NCBI GenBank assembly: GCA_041691815.1
Contig: JBEPTZ010000083.1
Span: forward strand, 1-19,321
Origin: 70-18 sp041691815
Lineage (GTDB): Bacteria > Pseudomonadota > Alphaproteobacteria > Acetobacterales > Acetobacteraceae
Reading direction: 5' to 3'
DNA: 19,321 nt
Part shown: piece by piece, positions 1-6,661 of the stretch
Numbering within the stretch: the first letter of the stretch is position 1
Layout of the letters: each line of letters begins with the position of its first letter
Notes under the pieces: model-generated
What the model saw: only the letters and a program-made list of their open reading frames with translations
Database searches by the model: none
Told to the model about the DNA's origin: nothing
Program-made: the position numbers and the translations under genes

Positions 1-88
1 GGGGGGGGGCGGGGGGGGGGCCCCACCCCCGGGGCCGCCCGCCCCCCCCCCCCCCCCCCCCCCCGCCCCCCCCGCCTCCCTGCCTCCA
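1..88. other. G/C homopolymer, probable contig-end artefact
   Basis: The first ~88 bases are almost only runs of G followed by runs of C, broken by single bases, with an abrupt change to ordinary mixed sequence afterwards. No codon structure or repeat unit is visible. Long poly-G/poly-C at the end of an assembled sequence is a familiar product of low-signal reads or a mis-extended contig end. I infer an artefact; a real extreme G/C tract cannot be excluded from one sequence. Confidence 0.75.
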
Positions 89-348
89 TCTGATTCCTGC
101 TTTTCTGGAACTCTTGCCGGTGACTGCCCGCCGGCCGCGACTGTTTACACCAACGTTCCAGGCGGTTAGCATGGCGCCCATGTTCAGCGCGATGTGCAAG
201 CAGACCACGACCAAAACGACGGCCTCCGGCCGGGCGTTGCGGGTGGTTGCGGACTGAATTCCGCGCTGACATAGACCGCAAAGCCCCGCCGGAGACGGAC
301 GGGGCGCGCTGCATCCCTCGTCCTTCCGCCCATCTGAAAGGACGTACG
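89..348. other. Upstream region of asd, no gene recognised
   Basis: About 260 bases between the homopolymer and the aspartate-semialdehyde dehydrogenase start. It holds a candidate promoter (144-172) and the ribosome binding site of the next gene (336-342). A 28-codon ORF at 171-257 (+) and an open minus-strand frame are present, but neither has a ribosome binding site or recognisable protein. Confidence 0.5.
144..172 (+). promoter_or_regulatory. Candidate sigma-70-type promoter for asd
   Basis: TTTACA at 144-149 (5 of 6 matches to TTGACA) and TAGCAT at 167-172 (4 of 6 to TATAAT) are separated by 17 bp. This would give a leader of roughly 170 nt before the ATG at 349. Found by eye only; no activator or repressor site is evident. 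Confidence 0.35.
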
Positions 349-1434
349 ATGAACCAGATCACCTCCCCTGCCCCACTGTCACCTGCCCCACTGCCGCCGC
401 TTGGGCCGACGCAGTTTTTGCGCCGGCGCGATCCGGTGGTGGCGATTGTCGGCGCCACTGGTGCGGTCGGTGCCGAGTTGATCGCCTGCCTGGAGCGGCG
501 CGGTTTTGCCCATTCCGGGCTGCGGCTGCTGGCCTCGGCGAACTCGGTCGGCAAGACCTTGCAGGCCGGCGGGCGGGCGATTGCGGTGCAGGAACTGACC
601 GAGGCGGCGTTCGAGGGCGTCGACCTGGCGCTGTTCTCGGCGGGGGCGGCGCGCTCGCGGCAGTTCGCGCCGGCGGCGGTGCGGGCGGGGGCGATCGTGG
701 TCGACAACTCCTCGGCGTTCCGCATGGACCCGAAGGTGCCGTTGGTGGTGCCGGAGATCAACGCTTCGGCGCTGGCGCTGCATAGCGGCATCATCGCCAA
801 CCCGAACTGTGCCGCGATCATCGCCGGGCTGGCGATGTATCCGCTGCATCGCGCCGACCCGATTACCCGCGCGGTGGTGACCACCTACCAGGCGGCGTCC
901 GGCGGCGGGGCGGCGATGATGGCGGAGTTGCTGGCCAGCACACGGGCCTATCTGGCCGGCGAGCCATTTACGCCGCAGGTGCTGTCGGTGGATTACGCGT
1001 TCAACCTGTTCAGCCACAACACCGCGATCAACCCCGACACGCTGTACAATGACGAGGAGACCAAGCTGGCGCTGGAGACGCGCAAGATTTTCGGCGCCCC
1101 GGAACTGCCGATCGCCGCCACCTGCATCCGGGTGCCGGTGCTGCGGGCGCATTCGATCGCGCTGAACCTGAGCTTCGCGCGGCCGCTGCCGCCGGAAGCG
1201 GCGCGGGCGCTGCTGAACGCGGCGGCGGGGGTGCGGGTGGTGGACGACGCGGCGGCCAACCACTTCCCGACGCCGCGCGAGGCCTCCGGGCGCGACGAGG
1301 TGCTGGTCGGGCGCATCCGCACCGACCGCTCCGACCCGTCGGGCCGGTCGCTGGCGCTGTTTGTCGCTGGCGATCAGTTGCTGAAGGGGGCGGCGCTGAA
1401 TGCGGTGCAGATTGCCGAGGCGCTGTTGAAGTAA
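349..1434 (+). CDS. asd: Aspartate-semialdehyde dehydrogenase
   Basis: Predicted to reduce L-aspartyl-4-phosphate to aspartate-4-semialdehyde with NADPH, the branch-point step to lysine/diaminopimelate, threonine, methionine and isoleucine; cytoplasmic. The 361-aa product has the NADP-binding motif GATGAVG at residues 35-41, VDNSSAFRM at 118-126, the catalytic cysteine in NPNCAAI (Cys154), and RVPVLRAHS in the C-terminal dimerisation/catalytic region with the expected basic residues and histidine. I chose ATG 349 because GAAAGGA lies 6 nt upstream; an in-frame TTG at 247 would add 34 unlikely residues. Even so the protein has a ~28-residue Pro/Ala-rich N-terminal extension (tandem SPAPL SPAPL) ahead of the Rossmann fold, making it slightly longer than the usual ~335-345 aa. 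It appears monocistronic, ending at the hairpin at 1442-1469. Family assignment is firm; the N-terminal tail's role is unknown. Confidence 0.93.
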   Translation: MNQITSPAPLSPAPLPPLGPTQFLRRRDPVVAIVGATGAVGAELIACLERRGFAHSGLRLLASANSVGKTLQAGGRAIAVQELTEAAFEGVDLALFSAGAARSRQFAPAAVRAGAIVVDNSSAFRMDPKVPLVVPEINASALALHSGIIANPNCAAIIAGLAMYPLHRADPITRAVVTTYQAASGGGAAMMAELLASTRAYLAGEPFTPQVLSVDYAFNLFSHNTAINPDTLYNDEETKLALETRKIFGAPELPIAATCIRVPVLRAHSIALNLSFARPLPPEAARALLNAAAGVRVVDDAAANHFPTPREASGRDEVLVGRIRTDRSDPSGRSLALFVAGDQLLKGAALNAVQIAEALLK

Positions 1435-1441
1435 GGCGCCG

Positions 1442-1469
1442 CGCCGGGGCGGCCGGAACCGCCCCGGCG
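1442..1469. terminator. Bidirectional hairpin between convergent genes
   Basis: A perfect 11-bp inverted repeat (1442-1452 with 1459-1469) around a 6-nt loop, all G/C except the loop, starts 7 nt after the asd stop and ends 7 nt before the stop codon of the minus-strand PRC-barrel gene. A short TTT follows on the plus side. Position and perfect symmetry suggest a shared terminator for both convergent genes; the U-tract is weak. Confidence 0.75.
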
Positions 1470-1476
1470 TTTGGCG

Positions 1477-1887
1477 TTACAGCGGCGGCATGCCGCCCGA
1501 GGGCGGGACCGGCGGGTTCAGCGGCAGGCCGTAATAGTCATCGACCCGGCGACCCCACTGGCTGTTATCGCCCCAGGCCGAATAGTCGTAATTGTCGTAG
1601 GCGGGGGCGCCTTGCAGCATGTGGCGGTCGAGATCGACGATGTAGCCGTCCTGCACCGGGTCGTAGCGCAGCTTCTCCCAGGGCAGCGGGTGGTATTTCT
1701 CGCCCAGGCCGAGGAAGCCGCCGAAGCTCATGATGGCGTAGGTCGCCTTGCCGTTCTGCTTGTTGAGCATCACGTCGTAGATGCTGCCGAGCTTGTCGCC
1801 GCCCGGATTGTAGACGTTGGTGCCGTTGACCTTGCTGGCGGCGATCAGGCGGCCGGCGGTGTTGGCGGGATCGGTGTCGATAGCCAT
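1477..1887 (-). CDS. PRC-barrel domain protein
   Basis: A 136-aa protein with one PRC-barrel-like domain at about residues 12-92: a short strand-rich segment around VYNPGGDKLGSIYDVML, then ATYAIMSFGGFLGLGEKY and HPLPWEKLRYD, followed by a Tyr/Asp-rich stretch and a proline-rich tail (PPVPPSGG). PRC-barrel domains occur in the H subunit of photosynthetic reaction centres and in RimM, and small stand-alone versions are common in Alphaproteobacteria, often stress-associated; no exact function is known. No signal peptide or membrane helix is visible, so it is probably cytoplasmic. The start is fixed by a near-ideal AAGGAG (1895-1900 on the minus strand) 7 nt before ATG 1887. It is transcribed alone, convergent with asd. 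Confidence 0.88.
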   Translation of the reverse strand: MAIDTDPANTAGRLIAASKVNGTNVYNPGGDKLGSIYDVMLNKQNGKATYAIMSFGGFLGLGEKYHPLPWEKLRYDPVQDGYIVDLDRHMLQGAPAYDNYDYSAWGDNSQWGRRVDDYYGLPLNPPVPPSGGMPPL

Positions 1888-1990
1888 GCGGTTTCTCCTT
1901 GCGTGGTGCGGACCGAGCCACGGGGCCCGGATGCTTGCGCACATCTTCAGAGCGCATCGGAGAAATGGCGTGGCGGTGGCGATGGTTCCA

Positions 1991-2019
1991 TCGCTATTGC
2001 CGCAGCCAATTGTGATCAA
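1991..2019 (-). promoter_or_regulatory. Weak candidate promoter for the PRC-barrel gene
   Basis: Reading the minus strand, TTGATC (2019-2014) and TAGCGA (1996-1991) are separated by 17 nt, about 100 nt upstream of the PRC-barrel ATG. The -35 half overlaps the partly symmetric sequence AATTGTGATCAATT (2007-2020), a possible operator. The -10 match is poor (3 of 6), so this is tentative. Confidence 0.22.
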
Positions 2020-2039
2020 TTAAGGCGCTGTACGTATGT

Positions 2040-2112
2040 ATGCGGGCATTGGACCAATCTGGACGGAGTGTAACCGCAGACCATCGCGGTTTCACAATAA
2101 TATTATTTCACC
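2040..2112. other. Cluster of small palindromes in AT-rich spacer
   Basis: This spacer holds ATTGG-A-CCAAT (2048-2058), AACCGC/GCGGTT (2072-2077 with 2086-2091), the 12-bp palindrome AATAATATTATT (2096-2107), and a direct repeat TTTCAC at 2090-2095 and 2106-2111 flanking most of that palindrome. Composition is much richer in A/T than its surroundings. It could be a regulatory region that once served the catalase-like gene whose remnant lies just downstream, or an insertion/deletion scar. No protein is recognised in 1888-2179. Confidence 0.35.
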
Positions 2113-2179
2113 GTATTTTCGATCTTGTGGATGACTACTTCGCCTCTCCGGCCAGGATCGGCGCCAGGGCGCGGAAATC

Positions 2180-2359
2180 GGCGAGCGGGGGGCGGCGCTG
2201 TACCGGCTGTTCGGCGAGGCGCAGCGCGGCCGGCTGCATGCCAATGTGGCGGCGGCGGTGCAGGGCGTGCCGCAGGAGATCGTCGAGCGGCAACTGGGGC
2301 ATTTCGCGCTGGTGGACCAGCGCTATGCCGATGGGGTGCGGACCGCGCTGGCCGGCTGA
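2180..2359 (+). pseudogene. Catalase C-terminal fragment (remnant)
   Basis: The frame ending at TGA 2357-2359 reads ALYRLFGEAQRGRLHANV, then VPQEIVERQLGHFALVDQRY and ADGVRTALAG. This pattern (LYRLF..A.R..L..NVA..., then IVERQ..HF..VD..Y...V..AL) is what I recognise as the catalase-related C-terminal domain of monofunctional haem catalases, which normally follows ~400 residues of catalase core. None of the core (haem-ligand Tyr, catalytic His/Asn) is present: upstream sequence is AT-rich spacer, and the in-frame region has no ribosome binding site or credible start. A possible extra piece (DDYF at 2130-2141, another frame) would require a frameshift. I infer a gene decayed or deleted from its 5' side. 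The terminator at 2381-2413 fits the 3' end of a former gene. Identification rests on recall of the family pattern, not a search. Confidence 0.55.
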
Positions 2360-2380
2360 GCCAGCAGACTGGCGTGATAG

Positions 2381-2413
2381 CCGCCCGGCATCGTGACACA
2401 CGGTGCCGGGCGG
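2381..2413 (+). terminator. Rho-independent terminator hairpin
   Basis: Ten perfect pairs (2381-2390 with 2404-2413), extendable inward by about four more including one G-U wobble, close a 5-nt loop; TTT follows at 2414-2416. It lies 22 nt after the stop codon of the catalase-like fragment and separates it from the transporter operon. Confidence 0.65.
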
Positions 2414-2639
2414 TTTGCGGTGTGGTGCGATGCATGCCCGATGATTTCGGATGTTGCAAAAGCTCTCGACGATCCCCGCTATTTGCGCATAGGATGGTCC
2501 CGTAAAGCAGTGGACTGGAGAATCGGCGTGGTTTTGTGACGGCGCCGGGGTTGTTCCGTTGTATTACCGTAACCGGCTGAATACAGCCGTTGTCATAATG
2601 ATCCGGCCGATTAACGGCTCGGACAGGGAGGTATCTAGA
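2414..2639 (+). other. Upstream region of the transporter operon
   Basis: 226 bases without a recognisable gene. It must hold the promoter of the binding-protein gene, but I see no convincing -35/-10 pair; TTGTCA at 2590-2595 and CATAAT at 2594-2599 are isolated matches that overlap each other. A 5-bp inverted repeat CGGCT/AGCCG (2574-2578 with 2585-2589) is present. AGGGAGG at 2625-2631 is the ribosome binding site for the next gene. Confidence 0.4.
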
Positions 2640-3899
2640 GTGGCCATGAAGACGATTCCTGGGCTCCGCCGTCGCACATTGCTGCAGGCCGGCGCCACCA
2701 TCGGCGGGCTGCAATTGGCGTCGCCGTTCATCCTGTCGGCGGCGCGCGCCGAGACGCCGGTGAAGATCGGCATGATCGACCCGCTGACCGGCTCCTACGC
2801 CGCCATCGCGCGCAGCGAGGTGGAGGGAGCGCAGTTGGCCGTGGCGCAGGTGAACAAGGCCGGCGGCATTCTCGGGCGCCAGGTGCAGTTGCTGGTGGAG
2901 GATTCCGCCAACGACGTCGGCACCGGGGTGCAGAAGGCGCACAAGCTGATCGATCGCGACGGCATCGACGTGCTGTTCGGCGACGTGAATTCGGCGATCG
3001 CGCTGGCGATCGACGCGGTGGCGTTCAACGCCAAGAAGCTGCACATCGTGACCGGCGGGCATACCGACGCCATTACCGGCTCGGACTGCCACTGGAACGC
3101 GTTCCGGGTGTGCAACTCCACCACCATGGACGCCTCGGCGATCGGCAGCACGCTGATCGAGAAATTCGGCAAGAAATGGTTCTTCCTGACGCCGGATTAT
3201 GCCTATGGGCATTCGGTGCAGGCCTCGTTCGCCAAGATCCTGAAGGCGGCGGGCGGCACCTTCGAGGCGGCGCTGGCACCGATCGGCACCAGCGACTTCT
3301 CGGCCTATCTGATCAAGGCGCAGGCCTATAAGCCGAACGTGCTGCTGAACATCATGGGCGGCACCGACCAGGTGAACTCGATGAAGCAGTTCAACCAGTT
3401 CGGCCTGAACAAGAGCATGACCATGGCCGGCTCGCTGCTGGAGCAGGAGAGCATCGAATCGCTGCCGCCGGCGGCGCGCGCCGGCTGGTGGGTCATGGAG
3501 TGGTACTGGAACCAGCCGAACGTGCCGCACATGAAGGAGTTCGTCGCCGACATCCAGAAGGCGACCGGCAAGATCGCCACCGCGCGGCATTGGTTCGGCT
3601 ATGTCGCGGTGCATTCGGTGAAGCTGGCGGCCGAGAAGGCCAAGAGCATGGACGGCATCAAGATGGCGAAAGCGATGGAAGGGCTGGAACTGCCGCCCGA
3701 AGTCGCATTGCAGGAAGGCAAGCCGTTCTATCGCGCCGGGGACCACGAACTGATGAGCTCGGTGCTGGCGGGCGAGGTGCATAATCCGCCGGCCGGCGGC
3801 GACAAGAACGACCTGTTCACCATCCGCAGCATCGTGCCAGGGCCGAAGGCGGCCGGGCCGGTGGCGGATACCGGCTGCAAGATCGCCTGGCCGGCCTGA
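2640..3899 (+). CDS. Branched-chain amino acid ABC transporter binding protein
   Basis: Periplasmic binding protein of the Leu/Ile/Val (HAAT, Peripla_BP_6) type, delivering substrate to the LivHMGF complex encoded downstream. From GTG 2640 it is 419 aa: an arginine-rich n-region (R10-R12, RRRTLLQAG, Tat-like) and hydrophobic segment end at a signal-peptidase site after ARA (residue 37). The mature part starts ETPVKIGMIDPLTGSYAAI, typical for the family, with the ligand-fold blocks GGILGRQVQLLVEDSAND and LTPDYAYGHS. I chose GTG because AGGGAGG lies 8 nt upstream; ATG 2646 would be two residues shorter. Cysteines in GSDCHWNAFRVCNST may form a disulfide. A 160-nt gap separates it from livH. Family paralogues also bind amides, urea or aromatic acids, so the substrate is inferred from neighbouring leucine/valine catabolism genes. 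Confidence 0.9.
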   Translation: MAMKTIPGLRRRTLLQAGATIGGLQLASPFILSAARAETPVKIGMIDPLTGSYAAIARSEVEGAQLAVAQVNKAGGILGRQVQLLVEDSANDVGTGVQKAHKLIDRDGIDVLFGDVNSAIALAIDAVAFNAKKLHIVTGGHTDAITGSDCHWNAFRVCNSTTMDASAIGSTLIEKFGKKWFFLTPDYAYGHSVQASFAKILKAAGGTFEAALAPIGTSDFSAYLIKAQAYKPNVLLNIMGGTDQVNSMKQFNQFGLNKSMTMAGSLLEQESIESLPPAARAGWWVMEWYWNQPNVPHMKEFVADIQKATGKIATARHWFGYVAVHSVKLAAEKAKSMDGIKMAKAMEGLELPPEVALQEGKPFYRAGDHELMSSVLAGEVHNPPAGGDKNDLFTIRSIVPGPKAAGPVADTGCKIAWPA

Positions 3900-4059
3900 A
3901 TTCCGGTTCGTTCCGGATAAAGCCGAGCCGGGCAGTCGCCTCGCGGTGGCGGTTGGGGGTTGCCTGTCGTGCAGCACCCGGCCGCCATCGGCGTCTTGTC
4001 GCAGCTATCGCCTCGCCGCCCCTGGCACTTCACCCGCAACCACGGGACGCTCTGCACCG
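3900..4059 (+). other. 160-nt spacer between binding protein and livH
   Basis: The spacer holds a direct repeat TTCCGG (3901-3906, 3911-3916) and two copies of TCGCCTCGC, but no strong hairpin, no U-tract and no recognised riboswitch. Its length contrasts with the overlapping genes downstream and would allow differential expression of the binding protein, by processing or by an internal promoter I cannot identify. Confidence 0.35.
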
Positions 4060-4929
4060 ATGTCAACGATGCTGCTGTTCAATGTCACCAACGGGCTGAT
4101 CATCGGCGCGTTCTACGTGCTGATGGCGCTTGGCCTGTCGATGATCCTCAACCTGTCCGGGGTGATCAACTTCGCCCATGGCGGCTTCCTGGCCCTTGGC
4201 GGCTATTTTGCCTATTCGATCGAGCCGGCGGTTGGATTCTGGGTGGCGCTGCTGGTGGCGCCGATCGCGGTCGGGCTGCTCGGGCTGATCTTCGAGCGGT
4301 TCATGGTGCGGCGGCTGTATGGCCGCGATCCACTGTATGGGCTGCTGCTGACCTTCGGACTGTCGTTCGTGCTGCAGGATTTCTGCCGCTATGTGTGGGG
4401 CGCCAATGGGGTGCCGTTCACGGTGCCGGATTACCTGAGTTCGCCGCTCAGCAGCGACATGTTCTTCCTCACCGGCTACCGGGTGTTCATGGTGGTGATG
4501 GTGGCCGTCGCGGTGGGCGGGCTGTTCGCGTTTCTCAAATACACCCGCGTCGGGGTGCGCATTCGCGCCGGCACGCTGGACCTCGATACCGTCTCGGTGC
4601 TGGGGGTGAATGTGCGGGCGCTGCGGGCGTTCAACTTCGCACTGGGCATCTTCCTGGCCGGGCTGTCGGGCGTGCTGGCCGGCGGGCAGCTCAGCCTGAC
4701 GCCGAACATGGGCGACGCGCTGCTGATGCCGAGCTTTATCGCCATCATCGTCGGCGGCGTCGGCAGCCTGGGCGGCACGCTGGTCGGCGGGCTGCTGATC
4801 GGGGTGGCGGCCGGGCTGGTGACGGTGTGGTGGCCCTCGGCCAGCGACGCGGTGATGTATGTGATCATGGCGGTGGTGCTGCTGGCCAGGCCGCGCGGAT
4901 TGTTCGGCGAGGAAGGGCTGCTGACATGA
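4060..4929 (+). CDS. livH: Branched-chain amino acid ABC permease LivH
   Basis: First of two inner-membrane permease subunits of the HAAT importer. The 289-aa product is almost wholly hydrophobic and has the family signature GVINFAHGGFLALGGYFAY (from about residue 34) and the C-terminal cytoplasmic-loop/TM block FIAIIVGGVGSLGGTLVGG, as in BPD_transp_2 permeases; length matches the usual ~290-300 aa. ATG 4060 was chosen because the preceding in-frame sequence (from 3946) is Ser/Pro/Arg-rich and unlike a permease N-terminus; the ribosome binding site is weak (GGGACG, 4044-4049), and ATG 4069 is a possible alternative. The stop overlaps the livM start as ATGA at 4926-4929, implying translational coupling. 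Confidence 0.93.
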   Translation: MSTMLLFNVTNGLIIGAFYVLMALGLSMILNLSGVINFAHGGFLALGGYFAYSIEPAVGFWVALLVAPIAVGLLGLIFERFMVRRLYGRDPLYGLLLTFGLSFVLQDFCRYVWGANGVPFTVPDYLSSPLSSDMFFLTGYRVFMVVMVAVAVGGLFAFLKYTRVGVRIRAGTLDLDTVSVLGVNVRALRAFNFALGIFLAGLSGVLAGGQLSLTPNMGDALLMPSFIAIIVGGVGSLGGTLVGGLLIGVAAGLVTVWWPSASDAVMYVIMAVVLLARPRGLFGEEGLLT

Positions 4930-5915
4930 GCAGCACTGTCATTGCCGCCGCCGCAGCGGCGCCGCACTGGCTGCAGCGCCGGGTGGTGCGGCTGGGGCTG
5001 ATCTGGGTGGTGCTGCTGCTGGCGCCGTTCTGGGCGCCGCTGCTGGGCGGCTATACCGCGCTGCTGACCCGGGTGATGCTGCTGGGCTTGGCCGCGATGT
5101 CGTTCAACATGCTGCTCGGCTTCACCGGGGTGATGAGCTTCGGGCATGCGGCGTTCTTCGGGCTCGGCGCCTACGGGGCCGGTTTCGCGCTGAAGCTGTT
5201 GACCCATTCCACGCCGCTGGCGGTGATACTGGGCATGCTGCTGGCCGGGGTGGCGGGGGCGATCCTGGGCGCCTTGGTGGTGCATCGGCGCGGGGTGTAT
5301 TTCGCGATGATCACCATCGCCTTCGGTCAGGTGTTCTATTTCATCGCCTTCCGCTGGAACAACGTGACTGGCGGCGATGACGGCCTGCGCGACTTCACCC
5401 GCCATGCGCTGGATATCGGGCCGTGGGTGGTGGATATCGAGCATAGCTCGGTGCTGTTCTACTTCTTCGTGCTGCTGTGCTTCGCTATCGCCACCGGCTG
5501 CATGGGGCTGATCCTGGATTCGCCGTTCGGGCGCACGCTGATCGCCATTCGCGAGAACGAGCGGCGGGCGCGGTTTCTCGGCATCGCTATCGAACGGCAT
5601 ATCTGGCTGTCGTTCGTGATCTCCTGCGTGTTCGTGGGGCTGGCCGGGGCGCTGTATGCCTGCCTCAACAATTTCGCCGACCCGACGCTGTTCAACTACA
5701 ACATGTCCGGCGTGATCGTGATCATGGCGGTGCTGGGCGGCTTCCGCTCGTTCTGGGGGCCGCTGGTCGGCGCCGCGTTCTACGTGGTGCTGCAGGACTA
5801 CCTGTCCAGCATGACGCAGAACTGGATGTGGGCGGTGGGCCTGATGTTCATGATCGTGGTGCTGTTCTTCCCGCGCGGCGTGCTCGGCATCTTCCAGCGC
5901 AGGAGCGCCTCATGA
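4926..5915 (+). CDS. livM: Branched-chain amino acid ABC permease LivM
   Basis: Second permease subunit, 329 aa, pairing with LivH to form the membrane channel. After a short Ala-rich N-terminus come multiple hydrophobic segments, with the family motif FTGVMSFGHAAFFGLGAYG at about residues 66-84, the conserved GVYFAMITIAFGQ, a cytoplasmic loop SPFGRTLIAIRENERRARFLG that would contact the ATPases, and a C-terminal GGFRSFWGPLVGAAFYVVL block. It starts within the livH stop (ATGA) and its own stop overlaps livG the same way (5912-5915), so H-M-G-F form one coupled unit. Confidence 0.94.
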   Translation: MSSTVIAAAAAAPHWLQRRVVRLGLIWVVLLLAPFWAPLLGGYTALLTRVMLLGLAAMSFNMLLGFTGVMSFGHAAFFGLGAYGAGFALKLLTHSTPLAVILGMLLAGVAGAILGALVVHRRGVYFAMITIAFGQVFYFIAFRWNNVTGGDDGLRDFTRHALDIGPWVVDIEHSSVLFYFFVLLCFAIATGCMGLILDSPFGRTLIAIRENERRARFLGIAIERHIWLSFVISCVFVGLAGALYACLNNFADPTLFNYNMSGVIVIMAVLGGFRSFWGPLVGAAFYVVLQDYLSSMTQNWMWAVGLMFMIVVLFFPRGVLGIFQRRSAS

Positions 5916-6661
5916 GCCTGCTGGAAATCCGCAATGTCTCCAAGCATTTCGGCTCGCTGGTGGCCGTCGATGGCGTGTCGCTGAACGTCGCGGCCGGCGA
6001 GTTGCGCGCGGTGATCGGGCCGAACGGCGCCGGCAAGACCACGTTCTTCAACATGATCAGCGGATTCTTCGCGCCGACCGCAGGCGATATCCTGCTCGAC
6101 GGCCGCGTTATCACCAAACTCAAGGTAACCCAGCGGGTGGCGCTGGGCATGGCGCGCACCTTCCAGATCACCGAGATATTCCCCGAGCTGACGGTGCGCG
6201 AGAACATCCGCATTGCGGTGGAAGCCACCGCCGGCCTCGGGCTGCGGATGTGGCCGAGCCGTGCGGTTACCGCGCGGGTGGACGGCGAGGTGGAGGCGCT
6301 GCTGGCGCAGAGCGGGCTGGCGGCGACCGCCGACCGGCTGGTCGGCGAGTTGTCGCACGGCGACCAGCGCGCCGCCGAGATCGCCATGGCGCTGGCGCTG
6401 AAACCGCGCCTGCTGCTGCTCGACGAGCCGACCGCCGGCATGGGCGAGCAGGAGACCTACCAGGTGGCCAGCCTGATCCGCCGGCTACACAAGAACCACG
6501 GCTACACCATCGTGCTGATCGAGCATGACATGCGGGTGGTGTTCAACCTGGCCGACCGCATCACCGTGCTGGACCAGGGCGCGCTGCTGGCCGACGGCAC
6601 GCCGGACGAGATCGCCGCCAACCCCGCGGTGCAGGCCGCTTATCTGGGGAGTGCGGCATGA
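5912..6661 (+). CDS. livG: Branched-chain amino acid ABC ATPase LivG
   Basis: Cytoplasmic ATPase subunit, 249 aa. Walker A is GPNGAGKT (residues 36-43), Q-loop RTFQITEIFP (Gln85), ABC signature LSHGDQ (147-152, the LivG-type variant of LSGGQ), Walker B LLLLDEPT (167-174) and the switch histidine in LIEHDM (His205). The LivG-typical C-terminal tail (DGTPDEIAANPAVQAAYLG) is present, which distinguishes it from LivF. Start and stop are both in ATGA overlaps with its neighbours (5912-5915, 6658-6661). Confidence 0.95.
   Translation: MSLLEIRNVSKHFGSLVAVDGVSLNVAAGELRAVIGPNGAGKTTFFNMISGFFAPTAGDILLDGRVITKLKVTQRVALGMARTFQITEIFPELTVRENIRIAVEATAGLGLRMWPSRAVTARVDGEVEALLAQSGLAATADRLVGELSHGDQRAAEIAMALALKPRLLLLDEPTAGMGEQETYQVASLIRRLHKNHGYTIVLIEHDMRVVFNLADRITVLDQGALLADGTPDEIAANPAVQAAYLGSAA

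Noticed and set aside
171..257. 28-codon plus-strand ORF upstream of asd
   Set aside because: No ribosome binding site and no recognisable protein; it overlaps the likely asd promoter/leader.
70..330. Open minus-strand frame with a hydrophobic stretch (AVVLVVVCLHIALNMGAML)
   Set aside because: It could suggest a truncated membrane protein, but it has no start, no ribosome binding site and runs into the homopolymer artefact; not enough to call a gene.
2007..2020. FNR/CRP-like operator AATTGTGATCAATT
   Set aside because: Only one half matches TTGAT well and the spacing is not that of a full FNR or CRP site; mentioned only as part of a weak promoter.
2103..3977. Long minus-strand open frame (624 codons) over the binding-protein gene
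   Set aside because: His/Arg/Gln-rich composition typical of antisense reading of a GC-rich gene; the plus-strand frame encodes a clear Liv-type binding protein with signal peptide.
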